Positions 28,421-36,173 of a DNA stretch of 48,340 bases are shown in pieces; position 1 is the stretch's first letter, and every line of letters begins with the position of its first letter. Location of the stretch: contig NZ_SRJD01000021.1 of NCBI RefSeq assembly GCF_004684935.1, positions 1 through 48,340 of the forward strand, in the 5' to 3' direction. Made by a program: the position numbers and the translations under genes. The notes below the pieces were generated by a model. It did not search any database. It saw only the letters and a list, made by a program, of their open reading frames with translations, and had not been told where the DNA came from. This stretch comes from Sporolactobacillus shoreae (lineage in GTDB: Bacteria > Bacillota > Bacilli > Bacillales > Sporolactobacillaceae).

Positions 28421-28590
28421 CCTTCAGTCATTTCGTAGCTCATGGTTAAAACACCAAACATTTCATATGGGTTTCTTTACATATACAGTACCAAAAAAAT
28501 CGGAAACAAACCAGAACTCCCATTGTTTATTCATAACTCAATGTCTGCAGCCGCCAGAATGCGCTGGTCACCCTCACCCGGAATCGATGA

Positions 28591-28629
28591 TTAACCCAGT
28601 AGGGGTTGAACAGAATCGCCACCGATAAT
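28591..28629 (-). pseudogene. Third pheromone repeat cut off by a nonsense codon
   Basis: In frame after the phr stop, the sequence continues IIGGDSVQPLLG and ends at TAA (28593-28591). With the preceding VAD and the TGA read as its one-base neighbour CGA (Arg), this reconstitutes VADRIIGGDS, a third copy of the repeat in the Phr precursor. Confidence 0.7.
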
Positions 28630-28833
28630 TCAGTCTGCTACCTTTGTAGAGTCAGAAGGATTAACGCCGTCTCCGGTAATGATTCTGTCCGCCACTTTTA
28701 CAAAATCAGAAGAATGCGTACTATCTCCGGTAATGATTCGATCCGCAACTTGATTTAAAGTTAAAGAACCTGGGGTAAAGAAATACAGATAACTAAACGC
28801 AACACTAATGAGTAAAGCTAATTTAAGTTTCAT
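28630..28833 (-). CDS. Phr-type signalling peptide precursor
   Basis: 67 aa. Residues 1-22 form a signal peptide (MKLKLALLISVAFSYLYFF); the rest is polar with two 18-residue repeats, VADRIITGDSTHSSDFVK and VADRIITGDGVNPSDSTK, then VAD and a stop. In known Rap-Phr systems the secreted precursor is cut to a 5-7-residue peptide that re-enters by Opp and inhibits Rap; the mature peptide here is probably inside ADRIITGD, which is inference. The start overlaps the rap stop by 11 bp, the standard arrangement. The stop is probably a mutation (see the third repeat). Confidence 0.85.
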   Translation of the reverse strand: MKLKLALLISVAFSYLYFFTPGSLTLNQVADRIITGDSTHSSDFVKVADRIITGDGVNPSDSTKVAD

Positions 28834-29935
28834 ATTTTTTCCCCTCTTTTATCATTTTTCGTACGGATAAGTTTAACTCATAATACTCAATGGCCTCTTC
28901 CGCATCTCCCATTTTTTGAAAATAGCGTGCAAAATCAACGGAATAGCTTTCAATGTCCGGGTATAAATTCAATTCTTTTAAAACTGAAAATTCATGATCA
29001 ATGACTGATTTGTTTCCAAAACCAGGCAGCAACTCTCTTATAAGATTTAATTTGGCAATAAACTCTGCATCATTCCATTGAGAAGCTTTTTTTATCCCCT
29101 CCTTATAAACGGATTCCGCTTTGTCCCGCAAACCTCTTTTGACATAAGACTCCATCAGATTAAACAGAGCCTTAGAAACATAGCGGTCATTGAGCATCTG
29201 AAACAGCGAATACGCTCGTTTGATATAGGGTTCTGCCTTTTGGTAGAGCGATTGCTGGTTGTAACCTATACCAATGTTAAGACTGACAAATGCGTCAAGC
29301 CGCTTATCCTTGGTAATGATGGATGATTTACCGGCTTCCTTGAAAGTACTAATGGCTTTGACAAACTGATATTGATCTAAAAGGTTTCCTGCTACAACAA
29401 GTTCAGAGAAAAATGCCTGCCTTGAATAATCAGGATGTTTGTTGTAAATGCTCAATGCCATCTGAGCATAGGCGATCGACAGGCCGGTGTACTGCATTTC
29501 ATAATAAATCTGCGATAATTTATAAAAACATGTAGCTTTTTCAATCTCATCATTTAACTGATTTACTTTTTCTTCAGCTGCTTTGTAATAAGTAATGGCT
29601 GATGAATAATTACGATTCTTAAATTCATACATGCCCTTGAAGAACCAATAATAGTAGCTTAGAATACCGGTTAAATGATCCTCCTTGTTCTCCAACTCTT
29701 GGAGTGCGTCAGCGATACTTTCATGACGCTCAATGTTCTGATCGTTTAATCGTGAACGAAAGTCAAGCAGTGAATAATACAATAAAACATTTTGGTCCTC
29801 TTCCATGTGCTGAAACATATTCTTAATCTTATTCTGAAGGGCGTGAGATTTCTCTATATCATAGTCCAGAATAGCTTTGTACCACTCATTTAATTGATCA
29901 GCAACATCGATGGATGAAATTTTAGTATTTTCCAT
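28823..29935 (-). CDS. Rap family tetratricopeptide response regulator phosphatase/inhibitor
   Basis: 370 aa, the usual Rap length. An N-terminal three-helix bundle (VADQLNEWYKAILDYDIEKS) is followed by about seven TPR-like repeats: SYYYWFFKGMYEFKNRNYSS, ATCFYKLSQIYYEMQYTGLS, FVSLNIGIGYNQQSLYQKAE, ALFNLMESYVKRGLRDKAE and a last one near residues 340-360. Rap proteins dephosphorylate Spo0F or block DNA binding by response regulators and are switched off by their Phr peptide. I cannot tell which target this one has. GGGGGAGAC precedes the ATG. Part of a two-gene cassette with phr. Confidence 0.9.
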   Translation of the reverse strand: MENTKISSIDVADQLNEWYKAILDYDIEKSHALQNKIKNMFQHMEEDQNVLLYYSLLDFRSRLNDQNIERHESIADALQELENKEDHLTGILSYYYWFFKGMYEFKNRNYSSAITYYKAAEEKVNQLNDEIEKATCFYKLSQIYYEMQYTGLSIAYAQMALSIYNKHPDYSRQAFFSELVVAGNLLDQYQFVKAISTFKEAGKSSIITKDKRLDAFVSLNIGIGYNQQSLYQKAEPYIKRAYSLFQMLNDRYVSKALFNLMESYVKRGLRDKAESVYKEGIKKASQWNDAEFIAKLNLIRELLPGFGNKSVIDHEFSVLKELNLYPDIESYSVDFARYFQKMGDAEEAIEYYELNLSVRKMIKEGKKYET

Positions 29936-30153
29936 GTCTCCCCCTTCTCAGCACAGTTTCATAGTACAACAAAATTTTTAAAATGTATGTCGAATCTTGT
30001 CTTGTTATTAAAGAAATCTCTTTTTTATATGAACTGCTCGTTTAAAATTGCGATAATCTACATTTTATGGGGCCTACATTTGTTTTTAGAGAAGGGTTTA
30101 ATTCATAACTAAAACTTCCGGAGATCAAGATACGAGGGAAAAAGCCGCTGCAG

Positions 30154-30197
30154 AAAAAGCCTGAAATCCTTTCCGTCATAAGGATTTCAGGCTTTTT
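30154..30197 (-). terminator. Bidirectional terminator after the hydroxyacid dehydrogenase
   Basis: Perfect 18-bp stem AAAAAGCCTGAAATCCTT / AAGGATTTCAGGCTTTTT with an 8-nt loop; about 90 bp beyond the stop. The rest of 29936-30288 shows no gene. Confidence 0.92.
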
Positions 30198-30288
30198 CTC
30201 TTGTTTCCGCACTTGAGCATTGAGTTGTGGGCACACAATATTTTTTTGTGACAAGACCTGTCTCCATATCCCAATGCCGGGAAACGGA

Positions 30289-31224
30289 TCAGTTGGTCTG
30301 CTTGTCCAGGAGTTGGAACTTTTCCTTGATTGTATCCGCAGAGTGTTTGAATTTAGTTTCTTCATCATCGGTTAAAGGGAGCGTGGTCACTTCTTCGATG
30401 CCATGCTTTCCAATAACAGCCGGCTGACCGACGTAGGTGCCGTACTTCTCACTGTAGCAGGAACAGATGTAAGCGGCCCGGGCATCAGAAAGAACCGCCT
30501 GACTCAGCTTCACGGCGCAGGTTGCGATCGCCCAGTTGGTATAATGCTTGCCAACATAAACTTCCCAGCCGCCGCGACGCGCTGCCTCTTCCAGCTCGTC
30601 CAGATTCAGGCCCCGCTGTTTGGCCAGCTCTGTGACCGCCAAACCGTTCACCTGAACCGTCGACCAGGCTGTGAACTGGGATTCGCCGTGCTCACCATAG
30701 ACATAGCCGGACACATTTTTCGGGTCGCAGTTAAATTGGTCTGATACGACTTTCTGCATCCGGGCGGTATCCAGGAACGTTCCGGTCGCAAAGATCTGCT
30801 GCTGGCTAAGTCCCGTATTTTCCTGTAAATACTGAGTAATCGCGTCGCATGGATTCATCGTATCGATTGCGACACCGTGAAACCCGGAAGCTTTAATCTT
30901 AGGCGCAATGTCTTTGACAATTTCCTTCGTGTATTCGAATTCTGCCCAGCGGTTGCCCTGCGCCTGTTTCTCTTCATAAGCGTGGATGTTGCCGGCGGTG
31001 ATGAACAGGATGTCGGTATCGGCAAGCTCGCTGTAATCATTGATTTTAATAATCGTCCGTGTTTCGATCCGGCCCTGCATGTCCTGCAAGTCAAGTTGCT
31101 CCGCCCGGGCCAGCTTTTCATTTGTGTCGATGATGACTAACTCGTCCGCTATACCCTTGGTAACTAAAGTATAGGCGACTGCCGCACCAACGTGCCCGAC
31201 ACCAATAATTGCATATTTTCTCAT
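30289..31224 (-). CDS. L-2-hydroxyisocaproate dehydrogenase / L-LDH-like
   Basis: 311 aa, member of the L-lactate/malate dehydrogenase fold. N-terminal AIIGVGHVGAAVAYTL (NAD loop), substrate-binding GTFLDTARMQ (Arg) and catalytic His in YGEHGESQF. The active-site context (DTARMQ, GESQFTAWSTV, EEAARRGGWEVYVGKHYT) is much nearer to lactobacillar L-2-hydroxyisocaproate dehydrogenase than to classical LDH, whose motif is LDSARFR and GDSE. It would reduce branched 2-oxo acids with NADH. An unusual detail is NPCDAI where NPVDV is common. Single gene with a strong terminator. Confidence 0.85.
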   Translation of the reverse strand: MRKYAIIGVGHVGAAVAYTLVTKGIADELVIIDTNEKLARAEQLDLQDMQGRIETRTIIKINDYSELADTDILFITAGNIHAYEEKQAQGNRWAEFEYTKEIVKDIAPKIKASGFHGVAIDTMNPCDAITQYLQENTGLSQQQIFATGTFLDTARMQKVVSDQFNCDPKNVSGYVYGEHGESQFTAWSTVQVNGLAVTELAKQRGLNLDELEEAARRGGWEVYVGKHYTNWAIATCAVKLSQAVLSDARAAYICSCYSEKYGTYVGQPAVIGKHGIEEVTTLPLTDDEETKFKHSADTIKEKFQLLDKQTN

Positions 31225-31419
31225 AGATATACCCCGTTTCTCTATAGTAATGAAAAAACTTCATCCAATACTATCTTAGCACTTATGCAATCTTCTGAAT
31301 CAATTGAATTTGTCATTTAGAAGAGGAAATGGCTCTTTTGGGCGGAACTGATTGTAACTGGCCGTTACCACGCCATTAAAAAGCGCCCAATCAGCAATCT
31401 GGAATATTTTAAGCTTTCT
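31225..31419. other. Intergenic with mutually complementary arms
   Basis: No gene. Contains GTAAC-N5-GTTAC and the element CTGATTG / CAATCAG plus GGGCG / CGCCC (about 31334-31396), which can fold in two exclusive ways. Position is downstream of the two acetyltransferase genes and upstream of the dehydrogenase. Confidence 0.4.
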
Positions 31420-31938
31420 TTAGCAGGAATTCTGAACGTGAAAGTTAAGAGCATAATGATGATCCGTTTCATCAGAGCTGACCCGTTTAAAATTGCAGTG
31501 CTCCAATACTCGAATAGAGCCTGTATTTGTTTTCAGAACCTTGGCGGTAATACCCTTGCAGTTGCGGAATGCTTGCGCCCATTCAGCCAATGTTTGTAAG
31601 GCCTCCGTCATCAGCCCTCTCTTTCTGTAACGAGGCGAAATACTGTATCCGACTTCTGAATAACCCCTTTCATCGGGCGACCCTTTAAACCCGATGAAGC
31701 CTATTCCTCTGTGACTGTTCTTATCAATGATCAGCCAGTATGTATACCACTCATGTACCTCTTCGTAAACCTTTTTCATTTTCTCTATTTTCTTTGGAAC
31801 TGCTGCATCAACTAGATCCAGAGCTTCGATATCCACAGCCGTCTCAAGAGCACCCAATTCTTTGTTTTTGATATTCAGAAGTTCATTCAAGGACAGCGGT
31901 TTTAAAAATAGTCGTTCCGATTCTAATGTGATCTGCAA
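31420..31938 (-). CDS. GNAT family N-acetyltransferase
   Basis: About 172 aa. The start LQITLESERLFLKPLSLNEL, the central YWLIIDKNSHRGIGFIGFKG, motif A YSISPRYRKRGLMTEALQTL (about residues 105-125) and LKTNTGSIRVLEHCNF are those of RimJ/RimL-like enzymes acetylating protein N-termini or small molecules. I prefer the TTG at 31938 because TTAGGAGG lies at the right distance; an ATG at 31959 directly after the upstream stop would swallow that site. Second gene of a two-acetyltransferase unit. Confidence 0.82.
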   Translation of the reverse strand: MQITLESERLFLKPLSLNELLNIKNKELGALETAVDIEALDLVDAAVPKKIEKMKKVYEEVHEWYTYWLIIDKNSHRGIGFIGFKGSPDERGYSEVGYSISPRYRKRGLMTEALQTLAEWAQAFRNCKGITAKVLKTNTGSIRVLEHCNFKRVSSDETDHHYALNFHVQNSC

Positions 31939-31960
31939 ACGGATACCTCCTAAAATCATC

Positions 31961-32416
31961 TTACTTTCTCTCTAAAATATAGCTTCTTTTAAAGAATCCG
32001 AATTTCTGATAGAAATCGAGTACACTTTCGTTTCCCGCACAGACACCTATAACAATGCTTCGTGCACGCCTGTATTCGAACCATTCTAGTAGATGATTCA
32101 TTAGTTCAGCTCCTAAACCATATTGACGGTACTTGCTCTCAATGAATAATGAATCGATCTCTCCATCCAACTCCCCATTTAATGTACCAATACAATAACC
32201 GATATAGGTATGGCTTTCTTTATCTTCAATTAAGTCAACATGAACTTCGAGATCTGTGTTTAAGAACTTCTGTTTTCTCTTCTCGAAAGTTAAGCAATCA
32301 AATTTATTTGAAAAATGAGTCGAATGGTTTCTATGATAAGTATTCAGCTTTTCCCATAGATTCCTGACATCTTCAAGTAATTCTCTTCCACCGCTGATGA
32401 GTTCTAATTGATTCAT
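31961..32416 (-). CDS. GNAT family N-acetyltransferase
   Basis: 151 aa. N-terminal ELISGGRELLEDVRNLWEKLN, then DSLFIESKYRQYGLGAELMN (motif A, about residues 85-104) and CAGNESVLDFYQKFGF (motif B). ATG at 32416 is preceded by GGGGAGGGG. It is followed within 2 bp by the next acetyltransferase gene, so the two are very likely one transcript; the pair may act on related substrates, but the two sequences are not close copies. Confidence 0.85.
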   Translation of the reverse strand: MNQLELISGGRELLEDVRNLWEKLNTYHRNHSTHFSNKFDCLTFEKRKQKFLNTDLEVHVDLIEDKESHTYIGYCIGTLNGELDGEIDSLFIESKYRQYGLGAELMNHLLEWFEYRRARSIVIGVCAGNESVLDFYQKFGFFKRSYILERK

Positions 32417-32450
32417 CAATGCCCCTCCCCGCACCATTTTATGAAATTTG

Positions 32451-33449
32451 TTATCTCTTCTCCAGTTTTATAATCGTTCTCCCACGTGCCTCGCCTCTCA
32501 GCAAGGTCGGGAGAATTTCCGGAAGCCGGTCAATCGTTACCTCACTTTGGACAAAGTGTTCAAGATTTGACGGCTTCCATTCTCTAGCCAGACGCTGCCA
32601 GATTTCCCGCCTTGTTTCCATGGGACAGTAAACTGAATCGATGCCTAATAAGCTGATCCCCCGCAGAATGAAGGGAAAAACGGTTGTTGGAATTGTAGCC
32701 CCGGCCGTTAATCCGCACACGGCGACCGAACCGCTATATTGAATCTGGCTGAGCAGTGCGGCAAGCGGTTCCCCGCCGACCGGATCAATCGCAGCAGCCC
32801 ATTTTTGTTTTTGCAACGGTTTTAATGTGCCGTCATAAATGTCGCCGCGATCAATCACGGTTTGCGCGCCGATCTTTTTCAGAAAATTATATTCCGCCTT
32901 TTTTCCGGTACTTGCCTCGACGTGATAGCCACCGGACGAAAGAATCGAAACAGCAAAGCTTCCAACGCCGCCGGTTGCCCCTGTGACGAGCACCTTCCCT
33001 TTTTCAGAACTTACGTGATTCTCTTCAAGACGCTGAACAGATAAAGCCGCCGTAAACCCGGCTGTACCGATGATCATCGCTTCTCTAAGCGAAAGGCCAT
33101 CCGGAAGCGGTACGATCCAGTCAGCCGGAATACGAGCGAGCTCGCTGAAACCGCCGAAATGAGAAACGCCGATCCCGTAACTGGTCGCGATCACTCTATC
33201 GCCCTCTTTAAAACGAGAATCCTCTGAAGAAAGAACCACGCCGGCTATGTCAACTCCCGGTACAAAAGGGTAGGATGTCACAATACGACCGTCGGGAATG
33301 GCGGCCAGGCTGTCTTTATAATTCACCCCGGACCAGCAGACACGTATGAGCACTTCTCCCATTGGCAACGCATCAACTGTCAGCTCTTGAACAGCCACCG
33401 AAAAATGTCCTTCCTGTTTATTGACCACAAGCGCATGAAAATGTTTCAT
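32451..33449 (-). CDS. YhdH/YhfP-type quinone oxidoreductase (acrylyl-CoA reductase family)
   Basis: 332 aa NADPH-dependent medium-chain dehydrogenase without zinc. GroES-like N-terminal half with WSGVNYKDSLAAIPDGR and PFVPGVDIAGVV; Rossmann half with VLVTGATGGVGSFAVSIL (about residues 150-167). The signature IDPVGGEPLAALL and the ending GEARGRTIIKL belong to the YhdH/YhfP clade. Start ATG with AGAGGAGG. Single gene. Members reduce acrylyl-CoA or quinones; the physiological role here is not evident. Confidence 0.9.
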   Translation of the reverse strand: MKHFHALVVNKQEGHFSVAVQELTVDALPMGEVLIRVCWSGVNYKDSLAAIPDGRIVTSYPFVPGVDIAGVVLSSEDSRFKEGDRVIATSYGIGVSHFGGFSELARIPADWIVPLPDGLSLREAMIIGTAGFTAALSVQRLEENHVSSEKGKVLVTGATGGVGSFAVSILSSGGYHVEASTGKKAEYNFLKKIGAQTVIDRGDIYDGTLKPLQKQKWAAAIDPVGGEPLAALLSQIQYSGSVAVCGLTAGATIPTTVFPFILRGISLLGIDSVYCPMETRREIWQRLAREWKPSNLEHFVQSEVTIDRLPEILPTLLRGEARGRTIIKLEKR

Positions 33450-33562
33450 AGGTCCTCCTCTAAAGCTGCCATTTATTGTATACTACGATTATTGGACAAT
33501 TTGGGTCTGATGCCCGCCCGCAATTGATTGAGAAAGAATGAATTGATGAGAGGATCTGAAGG

Positions 33563-34270
33563 ATGGAACACCATAATCAAGTGAAACCTTGGGTTAAAAA
33601 TGCTTTGATCAGCTCCATCATTTCCGTATGCATCGCTCTGTTCTACATTGCGGGATGTGTGGGTGAACTCTTCGATTATTATATAAAACTGGAACTAATC
33701 GTGATTGGCTGCCATCTGATCGTATTTACGATCGTTTTTATTTTTATAACCCGAAAGATCACTCTAAAAGGAAAAATGGATGGCGTGATGTTCTTTGCTT
33801 TCCAGGCTTATTCATGGATCGCCTTTTATCTGCTGCTTGCGCTTGATCCCTTTTCCATTTTGGACAGGCGTTTTGGGCCTAATGTCATGCTTATGGTCAA
33901 TTTAGTACCGCTGAATACAATCATCGATCAATTCTCTCACTATCCTTCGGCCGACTACGCACTGAAGCAAATCTTCGGCAACATCATCGTCCTGGCGCCT
34001 CTTTGTTTTTTCCTGCTCTATTTTCGTCGGATTCGTGTCAGGCACGCCTTCCTTGTCCTGTTCCTCTATTCCCTGTCTATCGAGTTCCTTCAATTTCTTT
34101 CCGATTTGTTTTTATGGCAGCGCCGGGCAGCAGACATTGACGATGTCATTCTGAATACATTGGGCGCGGCAGTCGGTATCGCCGCATATTACCTTTTTAT
34201 AGCCATTACTCATCATTTGTCACTTCTTAAAAACCGATTTAAAAAAGACGGGGCGAAACAGCATTTTTGA
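33563..34270 (+). CDS. VanZ family membrane protein
   Basis: 235 aa with five to six hydrophobic segments. The family core is NLVPLNTIID..., then LKQIFGNIIVLAPLCFF (about residues 135-150), SLSIEFLQFLSDLFLWQRR and ADIDDVILNTLGAAVGIAAYY, the characteristic VanZ pattern. VanZ from Tn1546 gives slight teicoplanin resistance; most chromosomal homologues have no defined function. AAGGATGG around the ATG is a weak ribosome site. Convergent with the MerR gene. Confidence 0.88.
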   Translation: MEHHNQVKPWVKNALISSIISVCIALFYIAGCVGELFDYYIKLELIVIGCHLIVFTIVFIFITRKITLKGKMDGVMFFAFQAYSWIAFYLLLALDPFSILDRRFGPNVMLMVNLVPLNTIIDQFSHYPSADYALKQIFGNIIVLAPLCFFLLYFRRIRVRHAFLVLFLYSLSIEFLQFLSDLFLWQRRAADIDDVILNTLGAAVGIAAYYLFIAITHHLSLLKNRFKKDGAKQHF

Positions 34271-34312
34271 AAGGATAGATGTTTGAACTGCGGTACAAAT
34301 CCACGGCAAGAC

Positions 34313-34681
34313 TTATTTTATTCTCGAGAGCATTTCTTTTTCGTAGGTTTCAATCTTCCGATCCAAGTGTTTCAGGTTATCTTCCAATATTTTTTTCTGC
34401 TCCAGTATGGATTGCCGATGCAAACGCAGCATTTCCAGCCGTTCCTTCATCGTCTGGTCACCCTCATACCTCAGCTTTGCATACTTTCTTATTTCCCTGA
34501 TCGGCATCGCTGTCTCTTTCAGTCTTAAGATAAAATCAATCCATGTTTTGTCTTTCTCCGTGTATCTTCTTTGGTTATGGCTGTCTCTCTCGGGGACAAT
34601 CAATTTTTCCTTTTCATAATAACGAAGTGTATCAATACTCAGTCCGGTTATTTTTGAAAAATTGCCGATCGAAAAAAACAC
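34313..34681 (-). CDS. MerR family transcriptional regulator
   Basis: 122 aa. N-terminal winged helix-turn-helix SIGNFSKITGLSIDTLRYYE followed by KEKLIVPERDSHNQRRY and a C-terminal dimerisation coiled coil (about residues 80-120). No cysteines in the effector region, so not a metal sensor of the MerR/CueR kind. I choose GTG 34681: GGGAGG stands seven bases upstream, whereas an ATG at 34696 is itself part of that site. Divergent from the carboxymuconolactone decarboxylase gene, whose promoter carries a MerR-type operator. Confidence 0.85.
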   Translation of the reverse strand: MFFSIGNFSKITGLSIDTLRYYEKEKLIVPERDSHNQRRYTEKDKTWIDFILRLKETAMPIREIRKYAKLRYEGDQTMKERLEMLRLHRQSILEQKKILEDNLKHLDRKIETYEKEMLSRIK

Positions 34682-34703
34682 ATTAAAGCCTCCCATTTTC
34701 CAT

Positions 34704-34734
34704 TTGACATGGAGTAGACTCCAGCATCTACACT
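34704..34734 (+). promoter_or_regulatory. MerR-type promoter with 19-bp spacer
   Basis: -35 TTGACA (34704-34709), -10 TACACT (34729-34734), spacer of 19 bp carrying the perfect palindrome TGGAGTAGACTCCA (34710-34723). Overlong spacers with a centred palindrome are the hallmark of MerR-activated promoters. Confidence 0.9.
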
Positions 34735-34764
34735 TTCAGTATACCAAGAAGGAGGATGAAAAGC

Positions 34765-35145
34765 ATGGAAAAGAGTCGTTATGAAACAGGGCTTGCGAAG
34801 TTATCTGAGGTGGACGGTAAAGTAGGGGAGCAGGTCGTGCAATCATTGAAAGATATTGCACCTGATTTGGGAACGTTTATCATTGAATTTGCCTTTGGAG
34901 ACATTTACACCCGCCCTGCATTGGATTTGAAACAGCGTGAGTGTATCACACTGAGCAGCCTCGCATCGATTGGCGGTACAGAAAATCAGCTGCGCGTACA
35001 CATCAACGGAGCATTGAATGTCGGTGTCACCCCGCAAGAAATCGCCGAAATTTTTATTCACTGTGTCCCATATGTCGGCTTCCCCAGAGCGTTAAATGCG
35101 GTCGCAGTGGCTAAGGAAATCTTTCAGGAAAGGGGAATCATCTAA
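34765..35145 (+). CDS. Carboxymuconolactone decarboxylase family protein
   Basis: 126 aa alpha-helical protein. It has the CMD core TRPALDLKQRECITLSSLAS, LRVHINGALNVGVTPQEIAE and FPRALNAVAVAKEIF. The peroxidase-type CxxC pair of AhpD is not present: only one Cys lies in the ECITL segment, so it resembles the gamma-carboxymuconolactone decarboxylase group, though the true substrate is unknown. ATG 34765 is nine bases after GGAGG; an upstream ATG (34756) touches the ribosome site. Probably the target of the divergent MerR regulator. Confidence 0.87.
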   Translation: MEKSRYETGLAKLSEVDGKVGEQVVQSLKDIAPDLGTFIIEFAFGDIYTRPALDLKQRECITLSSLASIGGTENQLRVHINGALNVGVTPQEIAEIFIHCVPYVGFPRALNAVAVAKEIFQERGII

Positions 35146-35155
35146 GAAATAATTT

Positions 35156-35194
35156 AAGCCATTTGCTCTTGAATCAAAAGCAAATGGCTTTTTT
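35156..35194 (+). terminator. Terminator after the CMD gene
   Basis: AAGCCATTTGCT / AGCAAATGGCTT perfect 12-bp stem followed by TTTT. Confidence 0.92.
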
Positions 35195-35540
35195 CGCATA
35201 ATCCGTCTCTTATTCGTTATGGAATATGGAAAGCTTCGAAAAAACGTGGGCACAGTCCATCAGCCGATAATAGCCACAAAGAGGGCACCTGAACTCAGTA
35301 CAACCCGAAAGGATTTGGTGCAACTTTTGCCCTATTAGGGGCGGCTTTTTGTGAATTAGGAACAACTTTTAATGAGTTAGAAGCGACTTCTAACGAGTTA
35401 GGAGCAACTTCTAGCGAGTTAGGAGCGACTTCTAACGAATTAGGAGCAACTTCTAGCGAGTTAGGAGCGACTTGAAGATTCGGGCGAATAATGGAATGAT
35501 TACATTGAGTAATATCTTTGTTGCTCAGGGGGATGGTTTT
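35195..35540. other. Gene-free stretch
   Basis: Apart from the tandem repeat listed next, I see no gene or regulatory element here except the ribosome site AGGGGGAT (35527-35534) of the following kinase-like gene. Confidence 0.7.
35314..35481. repeat. Tandem repeat, 8 units of 21 bp
   Basis: Unit TTAGGAGCAACTTCTAGCGAG with variants; unit starts at 35314, 35335, 35356, 35377, 35398, 35419, 35440 and 35461. Units 5-8 are nearly identical, units 1-3 diverged, a gradient suggesting expansion from one side. Units alternate between GCAACTTCTAGC and GCGACTTCTAAC, so the higher-order unit may be 42 bp. The plus frame reads LGATSSE/LGATSNE repeatedly; the minus frame reads LEVAPNS. Confidence 0.93.
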
Positions 35541-36059
35541 ATGAGAAGGATTATTCCTAAGAAAATACATATTATAGGCTGCGTTGGAAGTGGGAAGACA
35601 ACGTTAGCGCGAAATCTTTCACATCAATTTCATATTCCGTTTTATGAACTAGATAATGTGGTTTGGATGAGAAATGAATCTGGAGATATAAAAAGACCGA
35701 ACGAGGAAAGAGACAAACTTTTGGGTACAATTATTCGTTCTGATGCCTGGATTATTGAAGGGGCTCATTTTCATAACTGGGTATTTCAAAGTTTTGATCA
35801 TGCGGATTTAATTATATTTTTAGACACCAATGATTCGAAAAGAAAATTTAGAATCATAAAGCGATTTGTCCGGCAAAAACTTGGATTCGAAAAGGCAAAT
35901 TATAAACCAACTTTTAAAATATTTAAGGATATGTTTAAATGGAATACGAATTTTGAAAATCAAATCAAACCAGAACTGATAAATACGTTAAGTCAGCAAT
36001 ATAAAGACAAGTTGATAACTTTAAGGGATAACATTGAAATTCATAAATACTTTAACTAA
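35541..36059 (+). CDS. FlaR-like P-loop kinase (topology modulation protein family)
   Basis: 172 aa. P-loop IIGCVGSGKTTLARNLS (about residues 10-26), then YELDNVVWMRN and DAWIIEGAHFHNWVFQSFDH, which are typical of small adenylate-kinase-like proteins annotated as DNA topology modulation protein FlaR. The lid and nucleotide-binding Arg (FDTNDSKRKFRIIKR) are present. Likely an NTP-dependent kinase; substrate unknown. ATG 35541 follows AGGGGGAT; a longer reading from 35472 would start inside the tandem repeat and is rejected. Low-GC codon use compared with the pur region. Confidence 0.8.
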   Translation: MRRIIPKKIHIIGCVGSGKTTLARNLSHQFHIPFYELDNVVWMRNESGDIKRPNEERDKLLGTIIRSDAWIIEGAHFHNWVFQSFDHADLIIFLDTNDSKRKFRIIKRFVRQKLGFEKANYKPTFKIFKDMFKWNTNFENQIKPELINTLSQQYKDKLITLRDNIEIHKYFN

Positions 36060-36132
36060 CGAGGCTTTTGGGACAGCCTTCTGCCATGTCTTACGCAGTA
36101 AGGACGGATTTTGCTGAGCTTACCAGAATAAA

Positions 36133-36168
36133 TAAAAAGAGGTACCCATATAGAGACGGATACCTCTT
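36133..36168 (-). terminator. Methyltransferase terminator
   Basis: Minus strand AAGAGGTA / TACCTCTT with inner CC/GG pairs, followed by TTTATTTATT; six bases beyond the stop. Confidence 0.8.
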
Positions 36169-36173
36169 CAGTT

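Noticed and set aside
28432-28590. Possible remnant coding text (PGEGDQRILAAADIEL) downstream of phr
   Set aside because: Only 16 residues in one frame with no family that I recognise.
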